7,212 bases of DNA from Planctomycetia bacterium (GTDB lineage: Bacteria > Planctomycetota > Phycisphaerae > Phycisphaerales > SM1A02): contig SYIB01000093.1 of NCBI GenBank assembly GCA_005798965.1, positions 1-7,212 on the forward strand. The letters run 5' to 3'. The position numbers were made by a program, and so were the translations under genes. This document shows positions 1 to 5,400 of the stretch, one piece after another (position 1 is the first letter of the stretch; every line of letters starts with the position of its first letter). Under the pieces are notes generated by a model. That model was not told where the DNA came from and ran no database searches. It was given only the letters and a program-made list of their open reading frames with translations.

Positions 1-16
1 AAGGGCCCCCACGACC

Positions 17-514
17 ATGAAGAGCACCTGCCTGACCATCTGCCTGTCCACGCTCGCCCTGGCCGCCTGCGCCGTGCCCACGCACGAGCAGCCGCAAGAC
101 ATCTCGGCCCCGGCCAACTGCCCCAAGGATTGGACCACCCTGTGGGCCAGCGACGGCCGCGTGAAGCAGCTCTCGGTCGAGCTCCGCCAGGAACTCACCA
201 CGCTGCGGGATGAGCGCCGCCTCGCGACGGAGAAGGACCTTGACAAGAACCCAGAGCTCAAGGCCAAGGTTGATGACTTCAACCGCCGCGCGACGCAGTG
301 GTACGCCACCAGCGCCTACGCGATCCTCAAGGATCCGAGCCCCGAGATGTACAGCATCTCGCAGACGCAGGATTCGGCTGAACGCAACATCGACATCAGC
401 ACGAACCAGAACATGCGGATCCTGACCGACGACTGGAATCGCTTCTGGCTCTGGGGCTTCCCCTCCATGCTCAGCCCCACACCGATCATGGACACCAGCG
501 GCCAGCCCCGCTGA
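17..514 (+). CDS. Putative small lipoprotein of unknown function
   Basis: A 165-residue protein that I do not recognise as any named family. The N-terminus is a lipoprotein signal: a Lys at position 2, a hydrophobic stretch, then the lipobox L15-A16-A17-C18, so Cys18 should be lipidated and the mature protein anchored in a membrane, probably facing the periplasm. The mature part is polar and looks mostly helical, with charged Lys/Glu/Asp-rich stretches around residues 50-90 and an aromatic segment (WNRFWLWGF) near residues 140-150. Only 16 bases lie upstream in the window, so no promoter can be seen and no clear Shine-Dalgarno is visible. The frame stays open to the window edge, but the signal peptide makes ATG 17 the sensible start. 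A strong hairpin follows 24 bases after the stop, so this gene ends its transcript. Coding status is well supported; function is unknown. Confidence 0.8.
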   Translation: MKSTCLTICLSTLALAACAVPTHEQPQDISAPANCPKDWTTLWASDGRVKQLSVELRQELTTLRDERRLATEKDLDKNPELKAKVDDFNRRATQWYATSAYAILKDPSPEMYSISQTQDSAERNIDISTNQNMRILTDDWNRFWLWGFPSMLSPTPIMDTSGQPR

Positions 515-538
515 GCGGATCAACCATCACCTGACCAG

Positions 539-562
539 CGGACGGGCCCCATGGCCCGTCCG
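539..562 (+). terminator. Hairpin terminator after the lipoprotein gene
   Basis: A perfect 10-bp inverted repeat, CGGACGGGCC / GGCCCGTCCG, closes over the 4-base loop CCAT. It begins 24 bases after the stop codon of the upstream gene and is followed by the moderately T-rich tail TTGTCGTT (563-570). The position and stem strength fit an intrinsic terminator. The interrupted T-tract is the weak point. Confidence 0.7.
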
Positions 563-607
563 TTGTCGTTGGTGCAGGCATGACCGAAGCTGCACTACCG
601 TGCACAC

Positions 608-1324
608 ATGACGCTTCCCTCACCCTGCGCCGTGCTGACCGGTCTCGCCGCAACCCTCGGTCTCGCCGCGGGCCCCGGTGACGGCCCATCGCTCACGCCG
701 GTGCCGCGCGACCAGGAGGGCATCCTGCCCCGGCAGCGGCTCGTGCTTGACCGCGCCCGGACGTCGCCACCCGCGGCGGTGGTCTTCGTGGGAGACAGCA
801 TCACGCAGGGCTGGGAGGACACTGGGCGCGCGGCCTGGGACCGGGCGATCGCGCCGCTGGGTGCCGTCAACCTGGGCGTGAGCGGCGACCGGACCGAGCA
901 CGTGCTGTGGAGGCTGTCGCAGGCACCGCTCACGCGGCTCGCGCCCAAGGTCGTCGTGCTCCTGATCGGGACCAACAACCTCGGCCACCAGCATGACGAT
1001 GCGCAAGGCACGCTCGCCGGCATGACGGCCGTCGCCCGCACCATCCGCACTCAAGTGCCGGAAGCGACGCTCGCGCTGATGGCGGTGTTCCCACGCGGCG
1101 AGGGCATCAATGCCATGCGCGGCGACCTGCTGCAGATCAACCAGGCGCTGCAGGTCGCATTCCAGGACGACCCGAAGGTGCGCTGGATCGACTGCGGCGC
1201 GCGATTCGTGAAGCCTGATGGCTCGATCGACGCGAGCCTGATGCCGGACGCGCTGCATCTTTCGCCGGCGGGCTACGCAATCTGGGCCGAGGCGCTCGCG
1301 CCTGTGCTGCCTGCGCGCCCCTGA
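608..1324 (+). CDS. SGNH/GDSL-family hydrolase (esterase/acylhydrolase)
   Basis: A 238-residue serine esterase of the SGNH/GDSL hydrolase superfamily, closest in feel to the PAF-acetylhydrolase-like branch. All four signature blocks are visible. Block I is GDSITQGW (residues 62-69) with nucleophile Ser64. Block II is the Gly in NLGVSG (88-93). Block III is GTNN (121-124) with the oxyanion-hole Asn. Block V is PDALHLSPAGY with the Asp214/His217 pair completing the triad. Such enzymes hydrolyse ester bonds in lipids, acylated sugars or O-acetyl groups; the substrate cannot be told here. Residues 7-21 are hydrophobic and may be an export signal, but the first residues lack a positive charge, so export is uncertain. 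No in-frame start upstream is better, and the Shine-Dalgarno is weak. The gene converges on the isc genes, with a hairpin between them. Family assignment is secure. Confidence 0.93.
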   Translation: MTLPSPCAVLTGLAATLGLAAGPGDGPSLTPVPRDQEGILPRQRLVLDRARTSPPAAVVFVGDSITQGWEDTGRAAWDRAIAPLGAVNLGVSGDRTEHVLWRLSQAPLTRLAPKVVVLLIGTNNLGHQHDDAQGTLAGMTAVARTIRTQVPEATLALMAVFPRGEGINAMRGDLLQINQALQVAFQDDPKVRWIDCGARFVKPDGSIDASLMPDALHLSPAGYAIWAEALAPVLPARP

Positions 1325-1362
1325 CACGAGCGACGGTCCTCAGAGGCATGGAGCGCACGACA

Positions 1363-1388
1363 GCGGGGCGCCCTGATGAGCGCCCCGC
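1363..1388. terminator. Convergent hairpin between esterase gene and isc genes
   Basis: A perfect 9-bp repeat, GCGGGGCGC / GCGCCCCGC, with an 8-base loop (CCTGATGA). It lies 38 bases after the esterase stop and 48 bases beyond the stop of the minus-strand iscA-like gene. Neither flank has a real T-run: the minus-strand side reads TGTCGTGC, the plus-strand side is GC-rich. It could serve both convergent transcripts. A second, smaller hairpin (CGGCGC / GCGCCG at 1409-1423, loop ACG) lies between it and the iscA-like gene. No other coding signal is seen in this 112-base gap. Confidence 0.5.
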
Positions 1389-1436
1389 GGGGTGGATCCT
1401 GATGGTGACGGCGCACGGCGCCGCAATGAACCGGCC

Positions 1437-1832
1437 TCAGGCGCTGAAGCTGCTGCCGCAGCCGCAGGTCGAGGTCGAGTTGGGATTGTTGAAGACAAAG
1501 CCGCGACCCATCAACTCATCCTTGAAGTCGATCGTGGTGCCATTGAGGTAGAGGTAACTCTTGGGGTCGCAGATGATCTTGACGGTGAACGCCGGCGCTT
1601 CCGCGGTGGCGACGCCACCACCCTCGGCACCCTTGACGCGGCGGGTGTACGTGAAGGCCCACTCCTCGTCGGTCTCCTTCTGGACCTCGGTCAGGTCGAG
1701 CAGGTAGGTGAAGCCGGAGCAGCCCCCGCCCTTCACGCCCACACGCAGGCGAATCTTCTCGCGGTCAAGGCCCTGCTGGTCGATGATGGCGTCGATCTCA
1801 CGGGCGGCGGTTTCGGTGACGTGCACTGGCAT
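1437..1832 (-). CDS. iscA: IscA-like A-type iron-sulfur carrier with an insertion
   Basis: A 131-residue HesB/IscA-family protein that carries Fe-S clusters or iron, delivering to apo-proteins or acting late in [4Fe-4S] assembly. The three family cysteines are present: Cys38 in GGGCSG and Cys123/Cys125 in the C-terminal TCGCG motif, after the characteristic GFVFNNPN segment (about 111-118). A fourth cysteine, Cys88, lies in KIICDP. E. coli IscA is about 107 residues. The extra length comes from a roughly 20-residue Arg/Lys then Gly/Ala-rich stretch (about residues 62-81) between the two halves of the fold, plus a few residues elsewhere. The ATG start has a good Shine-Dalgarno (GAGGAA, 6-base spacing). 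It is the last gene of the run, 42 bases after iscU. By sequence alone it could equally be called ErpA-like or generic A-type; iscA follows from the context. Confidence 0.93.
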   Translation of the reverse strand: MPVHVTETAAREIDAIIDQQGLDREKIRLRVGVKGGGCSGFTYLLDLTEVQKETDEEWAFTYTRRVKGAEGGGVATAEAPAFTVKIICDPKSYLYLNGTTIDFKDELMGRGFVFNNPNSTSTCGCGSSFSA

Positions 1833-1838
1833 GGTTGG

Positions 1839-1844
1839 TTCCTC
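1839..1844 (-). promoter_or_regulatory. Ribosome binding site of the iscA-like gene
   Basis: GAGGAA on the minus strand, six bases before the ATG. The 18 bases ending in the ATG (CACGAGGAACCAACCATG) differ by one base from the iscU leader, so the two translation starts were probably duplicated or are under the same constraint. It confirms the start choice. Confidence 0.75.
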
Positions 1845-1874
1845 GTGGTTGGTACGGGCCGGCGGGCGCGTGGT

Positions 1875-2300
1875 TCAGTGGGCGTGGGCCTCTTCGGCGA
1901 CGGCAATGCCGTTCTTCTTCTTCCAGTCTTCGATCGCGGCGCGGATCGAGTCCTCGGCGAGCACGCTGCAGTGGATCTTGACCGGTGGGAGGGCGAGTTC
2001 CTCGACGATCTGCGTGTTCTTGATCTGCAGGGCCTCATCGACCGTGCGGCCCTTGATCCACTCGGTGGCCAGGCTGCTGCTGGCGATGGCGCTGCCGCAG
2101 CCGAAGCACTTGAACTTGGCGTCCTCGATGACGCCTTCCGCCGTCACCTTGAGCTGGAGCTGCATCACATCGCCGCACTCGGGCGCGCCGACGATGCCGA
2201 CGCCGATGTCCGTGCGGGTCTTGACATCGGAGCTGGCTCCGAACGAGCCGACGTTGCGGGGGTTCTGGTAGTGGTCGACGACCTTTTCGCTGTATGCCAT
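1875..2300 (-). CDS. iscU: IscU iron-sulfur cluster scaffold protein
   Basis: A 141-residue scaffold on which [2Fe-2S] clusters are built from IscS-derived sulfur in the cytoplasm. The family ligands are all visible: Cys42 with Asp44 in GAPECGDV, Cys68 in FGCGSAIASSS, and His110-Cys111 in KIHCS. The LPPVK motif (103-107), recognised by the HscA chaperone in systems that have it, is intact. The sequence is very close to E. coli IscU along its whole length, with a short C-terminal extension (AEEAHAH). An additional Cys65 makes a CxxC with Cys68 where E. coli has a Thr. The ATG has a strong Shine-Dalgarno, and the preceding N-terminus (MAYSEKVVDHYQNPRNVG) is typical. It sits 46 bases after iscS and 42 before the iscA-like gene, so it is almost certainly cotranscribed. 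No hscA or hscB is in view to use the LPPVK motif. Confidence 0.97.
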   Translation of the reverse strand: MAYSEKVVDHYQNPRNVGSFGASSDVKTRTDIGVGIVGAPECGDVMQLQLKVTAEGVIEDAKFKCFGCGSAIASSSLATEWIKGRTVDEALQIKNTQIVEELALPPVKIHCSVLAEDSIRAAIEDWKKKNGIAVAEEAHAH

Positions 2301-2306
2301 GGTGGG

Positions 2307-2312
2307 TTCCTC
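2307..2312 (-). promoter_or_regulatory. Ribosome binding site of iscU
   Basis: GAGGAA on the minus strand, six bases before the iscU ATG, within the leader CACGAGGAACCCACCATG. It is a one-base variant of the iscA-like gene's leader and much stronger than the iscS site, which suggests higher translation of the scaffold and carrier than of the enzyme. Confidence 0.75.
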
Positions 2313-2346
2313 GTGTGCTGGTGTTGATCGGGATGGGCTTGGCGGC

Positions 2347-3585
2347 TCAGTGGTGCTGCCACTCGATGGTGCTCAGGTCGACGCCCTCCTTGTAGAGGTC
2401 GTAGAGCGGGCTGAGCTTGCGCAGATGCTCGACAGCCTTGGTGATCGCCTCGACCGCGAAGTCGATCTCTTCCTCGGTCGTCCAGCGTCCGAAGGAGAGG
2501 CGGAGGCTGCTGTGGGCGAGCTCGTCGCCAACGCCGAGGCCCTTGAGCACGTAGCTCGGTTCGAGGCTCGCGCTCGTGCAGGCGCTGCCCGACGAGCACG
2601 CGATGTCCTTGATGCCCATCATCAGGCTCTCGCCCTCGACGAAGCCGAAGCTGATGTTGGCGATGTGGGGCAGGCGGCGATCGCGGTGCCCGTTGACCTG
2701 CACGACTTCCATGCGGCCCGACAGGCCATCCTCGAGGCGACGACGCAACTTGAGCAGCCGCTCGCGATCATGCTCCATCTCGGCCAGGCAGAGTTCGCAC
2801 GCCTTGCCGAAGCCGATGATGCCAGTCACGTTCTGCGTGCCGCTGCGCATGCCGCGCTCCTGGCCACCGCCATCGATGAACGCCGCAAGGCGGACCCGAG
2901 GCTTTCGGCGACGGACGTAGAGCGCACCCACGCCCTTGGGTCCATACATCTTGTGGCCGCTCCAACTCAGCAGGTCAATGCAATCACGCTCGACGTCGGT
3001 GGGCATCTTGCCGACCCACTGCGTGCCGTCGGTGTGGAAGATCGCGCCCTTTTCGTGGCAGAGCCGGCCGATCTCGGGCACCTCGTTGATGGTGCCGATC
3101 TCGTTGTTGGCCCACATGATGCTCACGAGGATCGTGTCGGGGCGCATGGCCGCGCGCACCATCTCGGCGGTGATCACGCCGTCGGCGGGTGGATCCAGGA
3201 AGGTCACATCGAATCCCTCGCGCTGCAGGCGCTTGCAGGGGTCGAGCACGGCCTTGTGCTCGATCGTGCAGGTGATGATGTGGCCACGGCCCTGCTGCCC
3301 GGCGGGAGCCTTGGCATAGATCTCGGCGGCACCCTTGACCGCGAGGTTGTTGCTCTCGGTCGCGCCACTGGTGAAGATGACTTCCTTCGCATCGGCGCCG
3401 ATGAGTCGGGCTGCCTGCTCGCGGGCCGTCTCGATGCCGTCCTCGGCATCCCAGCCGAAGCGGTGGTTGCGGCTGCCGGAGTTGCCGAACTTCTCGCTGA
3501 AGTAGGGAAGCATGGCCTCCACGACGCGGGGGTCGCAGCGGGTGGTGGCGGCATTGTCGAGGTAGATGGGGGTCTTCACGGACAT
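2347..3585 (-). CDS. iscS: Cysteine desulfurase IscS
   Basis: A 412-residue PLP-dependent class V aminotransferase-fold enzyme that converts L-cysteine to L-alanine and passes a persulfide to IscU and other acceptors. Visible landmarks are the N-terminal PIYLDNAATT, TSGATESNN (72-80), His110 in TIEHKAV, and the PLP lysine Lys212 in SGHKMYGPKG. The catalytic Cys336 sits in SSGSACTSASLEPSYVL. The loop is long, so this is the group I (IscS/NifS) type and not SufS. The protein ends in SPLYDLYKEGVDLSTIEW plus a short tail, matching the E. coli IscS C-terminus that contacts IscU. The start at ATG 3585 gives the normal family N-terminus. A longer open frame to 3801 would add 72 non-homologous residues and overlap the upstream gene, so it was rejected. 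The Shine-Dalgarno is weak (AGGA, 10 bases upstream). iscU follows after 46 bases. Confidence 0.97.
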   Translation of the reverse strand: MSVKTPIYLDNAATTRCDPRVVEAMLPYFSEKFGNSGSRNHRFGWDAEDGIETAREQAARLIGADAKEVIFTSGATESNNLAVKGAAEIYAKAPAGQQGRGHIITCTIEHKAVLDPCKRLQREGFDVTFLDPPADGVITAEMVRAAMRPDTILVSIMWANNEIGTINEVPEIGRLCHEKGAIFHTDGTQWVGKMPTDVERDCIDLLSWSGHKMYGPKGVGALYVRRRKPRVRLAAFIDGGGQERGMRSGTQNVTGIIGFGKACELCLAEMEHDRERLLKLRRRLEDGLSGRMEVVQVNGHRDRRLPHIANISFGFVEGESLMMGIKDIACSSGSACTSASLEPSYVLKGLGVGDELAHSSLRLSFGRWTTEEEIDFAVEAITKAVEHLRKLSPLYDLYKEGVDLSTIEWQHH

Positions 3586-3603
3586 GGTGTTGGGATCCTG
3601 CAA

Positions 3604-3620
3604 CTGAGTCTCAGGGAGAC
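3604..3620. promoter_or_regulatory. Overlapping inverted repeats upstream of iscS
   Basis: Two small perfect inverted repeats overlap: CTGAGTCTCAG (3604-3614) and GTCTCAGGGAGAC (3608-3620). They lie 19-35 bases before the iscS ATG, just downstream of the candidate -10 box, where a repressor site or a leader hairpin would act. They do not resemble the E. coli IscR type 1 consensus. The function is a guess from position and symmetry. Confidence 0.35.
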
Positions 3621-3625
3621 CAAGC

Positions 3626-3631
3626 AGTGTA
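3626..3631 (-). promoter_or_regulatory. Possible -10 box of an iscS promoter
   Basis: TACACT on the minus strand, 40 bases before the iscS start, inside the 134-base gap after the regulator gene. No convincing -35 hexamer stands at 16-18 bases (the sequence there is about CGTCTT or TCGTCT). The unusually large gap, compared with 2, 46 and 42 bases elsewhere in the run, is the main reason to expect a promoter here. Confidence 0.25.
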
Positions 3632-3664
3632 CGCACCATGACGGGCCAAGACGAGGGCGCGCTG

Positions 3665-3697
3665 GAGTTCCCTGACCCCGACTTCGGGGGAAATTCC
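3665..3697 (-). terminator. Imperfect hairpin after the ArsR-methyltransferase gene
   Basis: The core CCCCG-ACTT-CGGGG (3676-3689) is flanked by arms GGAGTT and AATTCC that can pair with one G-U wobble on one strand, giving a longer, bulged stem. It starts about 23 bases after the stop of the regulator gene. No T-run follows on the minus strand, so it may be a weak terminator, an attenuator or an mRNA-processing structure between the regulator and iscS. Confidence 0.3.
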
Positions 3698-3719
3698 TGG
3701 AACACGCGTCCGTGATGCC

Positions 3720-4679
3720 CTACCGCGCGGCGGATTTCGCCAGCACGCCAGCAAAGAGCCCCGGCCCCCTGCTGTGGGTATCGGGGCGCAGGCGCCGCCA
3801 TCGAGTGAGGCGCAGCCCAGCCTCGGCCGCAAAGCCGCCGAGGACCGCCTCGCTGAAACCGAGGTGCGCGTGACCCATCCGGTGGCGGAACTCCTCGTGG
3901 TCGTGGGGTGCAAGGTCAACGACGAGCACGGTTCCGCCGGGCTTGAGGCAACGAGCCACTTGCTTCAAGGCGCGCCCGGGATGCTCAACGTGGTGCAGGA
4001 CGAGCATGGCGACGGCTGCGTCCCACTCGGCGGCCCGGCCGGGAAGCTCGAGCAGGTCGCCCTTGCGGAACTCGCAGTTGGTCGATCCCTTCAAACGCTT
4101 GCGGGCACCATCGAGCATTGCGGGTTCACGATCGATGAGGACGACCTTTTTCACCAAGGGCGCAAGCCGCTCGCCCACTTCGCCCGTACCACAGCCAAGG
4201 TCGGCAACGACCCAATCATGCGGCACGAGGCTGCAGAGCGCCTCGTCGATGAAGTGGTCGCCGAAGAGCGTGCGGCGCAGCGCATCCCACTCGCCGGCGA
4301 CGCGGCCGAAGAAGCCGACGCTGTCGATCCGCCGCTCCGCAAGCACCTGCTGCAGGCGCTCCAGATCCTGCGCGATCGCGGGATCGCCCGAGGCACGATC
4401 AGCTGCCATGGTCCAGAGCTGGGCAGCAGGCCCCGACGCCACGGAGGCCGCCGCATGCAGCGTGCGCGTGCCGCTTCCGCGACGAAGCACCAAACCAGCC
4501 TCATGCAGCGGCTTCAAGTGACGGCTTGCGGTCGATTGCGGCACGCCAAGCGTGCGAGCAATCTCTCCGACGCCAAGTTCCTCGTGACGAAGCACGCAGA
4601 GGATGCGCACTCGGATCGGGTCCGCCAGGACCGTCAGGTCCCGCACCCATTGCTGCAGCGGGCCTTCCTGGCGCGGCAC
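3720..4679 (-). CDS. ArsR-family regulator fused to a SAM-dependent methyltransferase
   Basis: A 319-residue two-domain protein. Residues about 12-85 are an ArsR/SmtB winged helix: VLADPIRVRIL (17-27), then a recognition helix in VPQSTASRHLKPLHEAGLV (46-64). Residues about 140-319 are a class I methyltransferase: motif I ADLGCGTGE (149-157), an acidic strand end at LIDRE (171-175), GDLLELP (197-203), DAAVAMLVLHHVEHP (210-224) and LKPGGTVLVVD (235-245). Binding of S-adenosylmethionine is therefore likely. Such fusions are known among bacterial ArsR-like proteins; the effector and any methyl acceptor are not determined. The usual ELCVCDL thiol motif of ArsR metal sensors reads ELGVGEI here (34-40), so classical As/Cd sensing at that site is not expected. 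The GTG start lies two bases after the TGA of the TPR lipoprotein gene with no good Shine-Dalgarno, suggesting coupled translation. iscS follows after 134 bases. The family is certain; the role is inferred. Confidence 0.93.
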   Translation of the reverse strand: MPRQEGPLQQWVRDLTVLADPIRVRILCVLRHEELGVGEIARTLGVPQSTASRHLKPLHEAGLVLRRGSGTRTLHAAASVASGPAAQLWTMAADRASGDPAIAQDLERLQQVLAERRIDSVGFFGRVAGEWDALRRTLFGDHFIDEALCSLVPHDWVVADLGCGTGEVGERLAPLVKKVVLIDREPAMLDGARKRLKGSTNCEFRKGDLLELPGRAAEWDAAVAMLVLHHVEHPGRALKQVARCLKPGGTVLVVDLAPHDHEEFRHRMGHAHLGFSEAVLGGFAAEAGLRLTRWRRLRPDTHSRGPGLFAGVLAKSAAR

Positions 4680-4681
4680 GA

Positions 4682-5341
4682 TCAGAGGCCCGGGGGAAGC
4701 GCGGTCGTGCCGTCGATCGGCACGCCGCGGACCTTCAGCTGCTCGATCGCGATCATGTTCTGCGAATTCAGGCCGTATGCCTGGCGGAACCGACGGACCG
4801 CCTCGTCGGACTTCTGGATGCGCGCGAGCAGCATGCCGGCCTGGACATAGGTGTCGGAGCGCACCGGCGCACTCAGACCGTCATCGACCTGGATGGCGGA
4901 GTTGGTCGCGTTGAGCGCCGTGTCGTAGTCGCCGATCTGCTCGGCGTACCCCGCGAGCGCGTTGTACGCGACCGGCGAACTCATCGCTGCGCCCGTGCTG
5001 CGCAGCAGCGCATAGAGCTTCGGGTACTCCTTCTGGCGATAGAGCACTTCGGCGAACGCCACCGCAACGTCAACGTTGTTCGGCTTGGCCGTGGCAGCGA
5101 GCTCGAGCGCCGCACGCGCGGTCGTGAGCTCACCAAGGTTGGTGGTCGCCACCCCGTACCAGTAGTTGACCTTCCAGTCCGAAGGCGCTGCATCCATGAT
5201 GGGCTTGAGCTCGGCCGCGGCCTGGCTCCAGCGCTGGTGCTCGCAGTAGTGCTTGGCGAGGTCGATCGCCTTCTCGGTGGGCTGGGGCCCCTTGCAGGCG
5301 GCAGCGGCAAGCGCCGCAACGATGAAGAGAGTCTTTCTCAT
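4682..5341 (-). CDS. TPR-repeat lipoprotein of unknown function
   Basis: A 219-residue protein starting with a charged MRK, a hydrophobic stretch and Cys16 in ALAAAAC, a slightly non-canonical lipobox (Ala at -3), so probably a lipoprotein. The rest is helical and reads as degenerate tetratricopeptide repeats from about residue 25 to 205. Examples are KHYCEHQRWSQAAAELKPIM, WYGVATTNLGELTTARAALE and FAEVLYRQKEYPKLYALL, which are followed by further helix pairs. TPR proteins act as protein-binding scaffolds; the partner is unknown. The ATG at 5341 was chosen over a longer frame (to 5527), since it gives the signal peptide and leaves the divergent gene free. A GGAA eight or more bases upstream is a fair Shine-Dalgarno. 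It is the first gene of the five-gene run and abuts the regulator gene by two bases. Coding status and topology are well supported, function is not. Confidence 0.88.
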   Translation of the reverse strand: MRKTLFIVAALAAAACKGPQPTEKAIDLAKHYCEHQRWSQAAAELKPIMDAAPSDWKVNYWYGVATTNLGELTTARAALELAATAKPNNVDVAVAFAEVLYRQKEYPKLYALLRSTGAAMSSPVAYNALAGYAEQIGDYDTALNATNSAIQVDDGLSAPVRSDTYVQAGMLLARIQKSDEAVRRFRQAYGLNSQNMIAIEQLKVRGVPIDGTTALPPGL

Positions 5342-5366
5342 GGTCACGATTCCGTTCGTGGGCGCG

Positions 5367-5372
5367 ATCATA
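5367..5372 (-). promoter_or_regulatory. Candidate -10 box for the TPR/regulator/isc run
   Basis: TATGAT on the minus strand, one base from the sigma-70 -10 consensus, 25 bases before the ATG of the TPR lipoprotein gene. That would place the transcript start about 18 bases before the ATG. No good -35 is seen. The 59-base divergent gap (5342-5400) must also hold the plus-strand promoter, for which I find no clear match. Confidence 0.35.
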
Positions 5373-5400
5373 CGACCCAGCGCAGCACTAGTCTGCCTCC

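Noticed and set aside
620..1327. A 235-codon minus-strand frame opposite the SGNH esterase gene
   Set aside because: The plus strand carries all four SGNH blocks. The antisense product is Arg/His/Ala-rich and has no family signature.
1392..2327. A 311-codon open frame on the plus strand across the iscA-like and iscU genes
   Set aside because: It spans two clearly coding genes and the gap between them on the other strand. The product is Gly/Ala/Asp/Leu-rich without motifs, so it is a compositional shadow.
3604..3620. IscR-type binding site before iscS
   Set aside because: The inverted repeats are short and GC-balanced and do not fit the AT-containing type 1 IscR consensus; no iscR gene is in view.
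2299..3675. A 458-codon open frame on the plus strand, antisense to iscS
   Set aside because: It lies opposite a gene with clear catalytic motifs. Long antisense frames are usual in GC-rich coding DNA, and its translation is low-complexity Ala/Asp/Val/Leu-rich with no recognisable domain.
3586..3801. N-terminal extension of IscS to a start at 3801
   Set aside because: The 72 added residues match no IscS N-terminus, overlap the 3' end of the ArsR-methyltransferase gene and cross an apparent regulatory gap.
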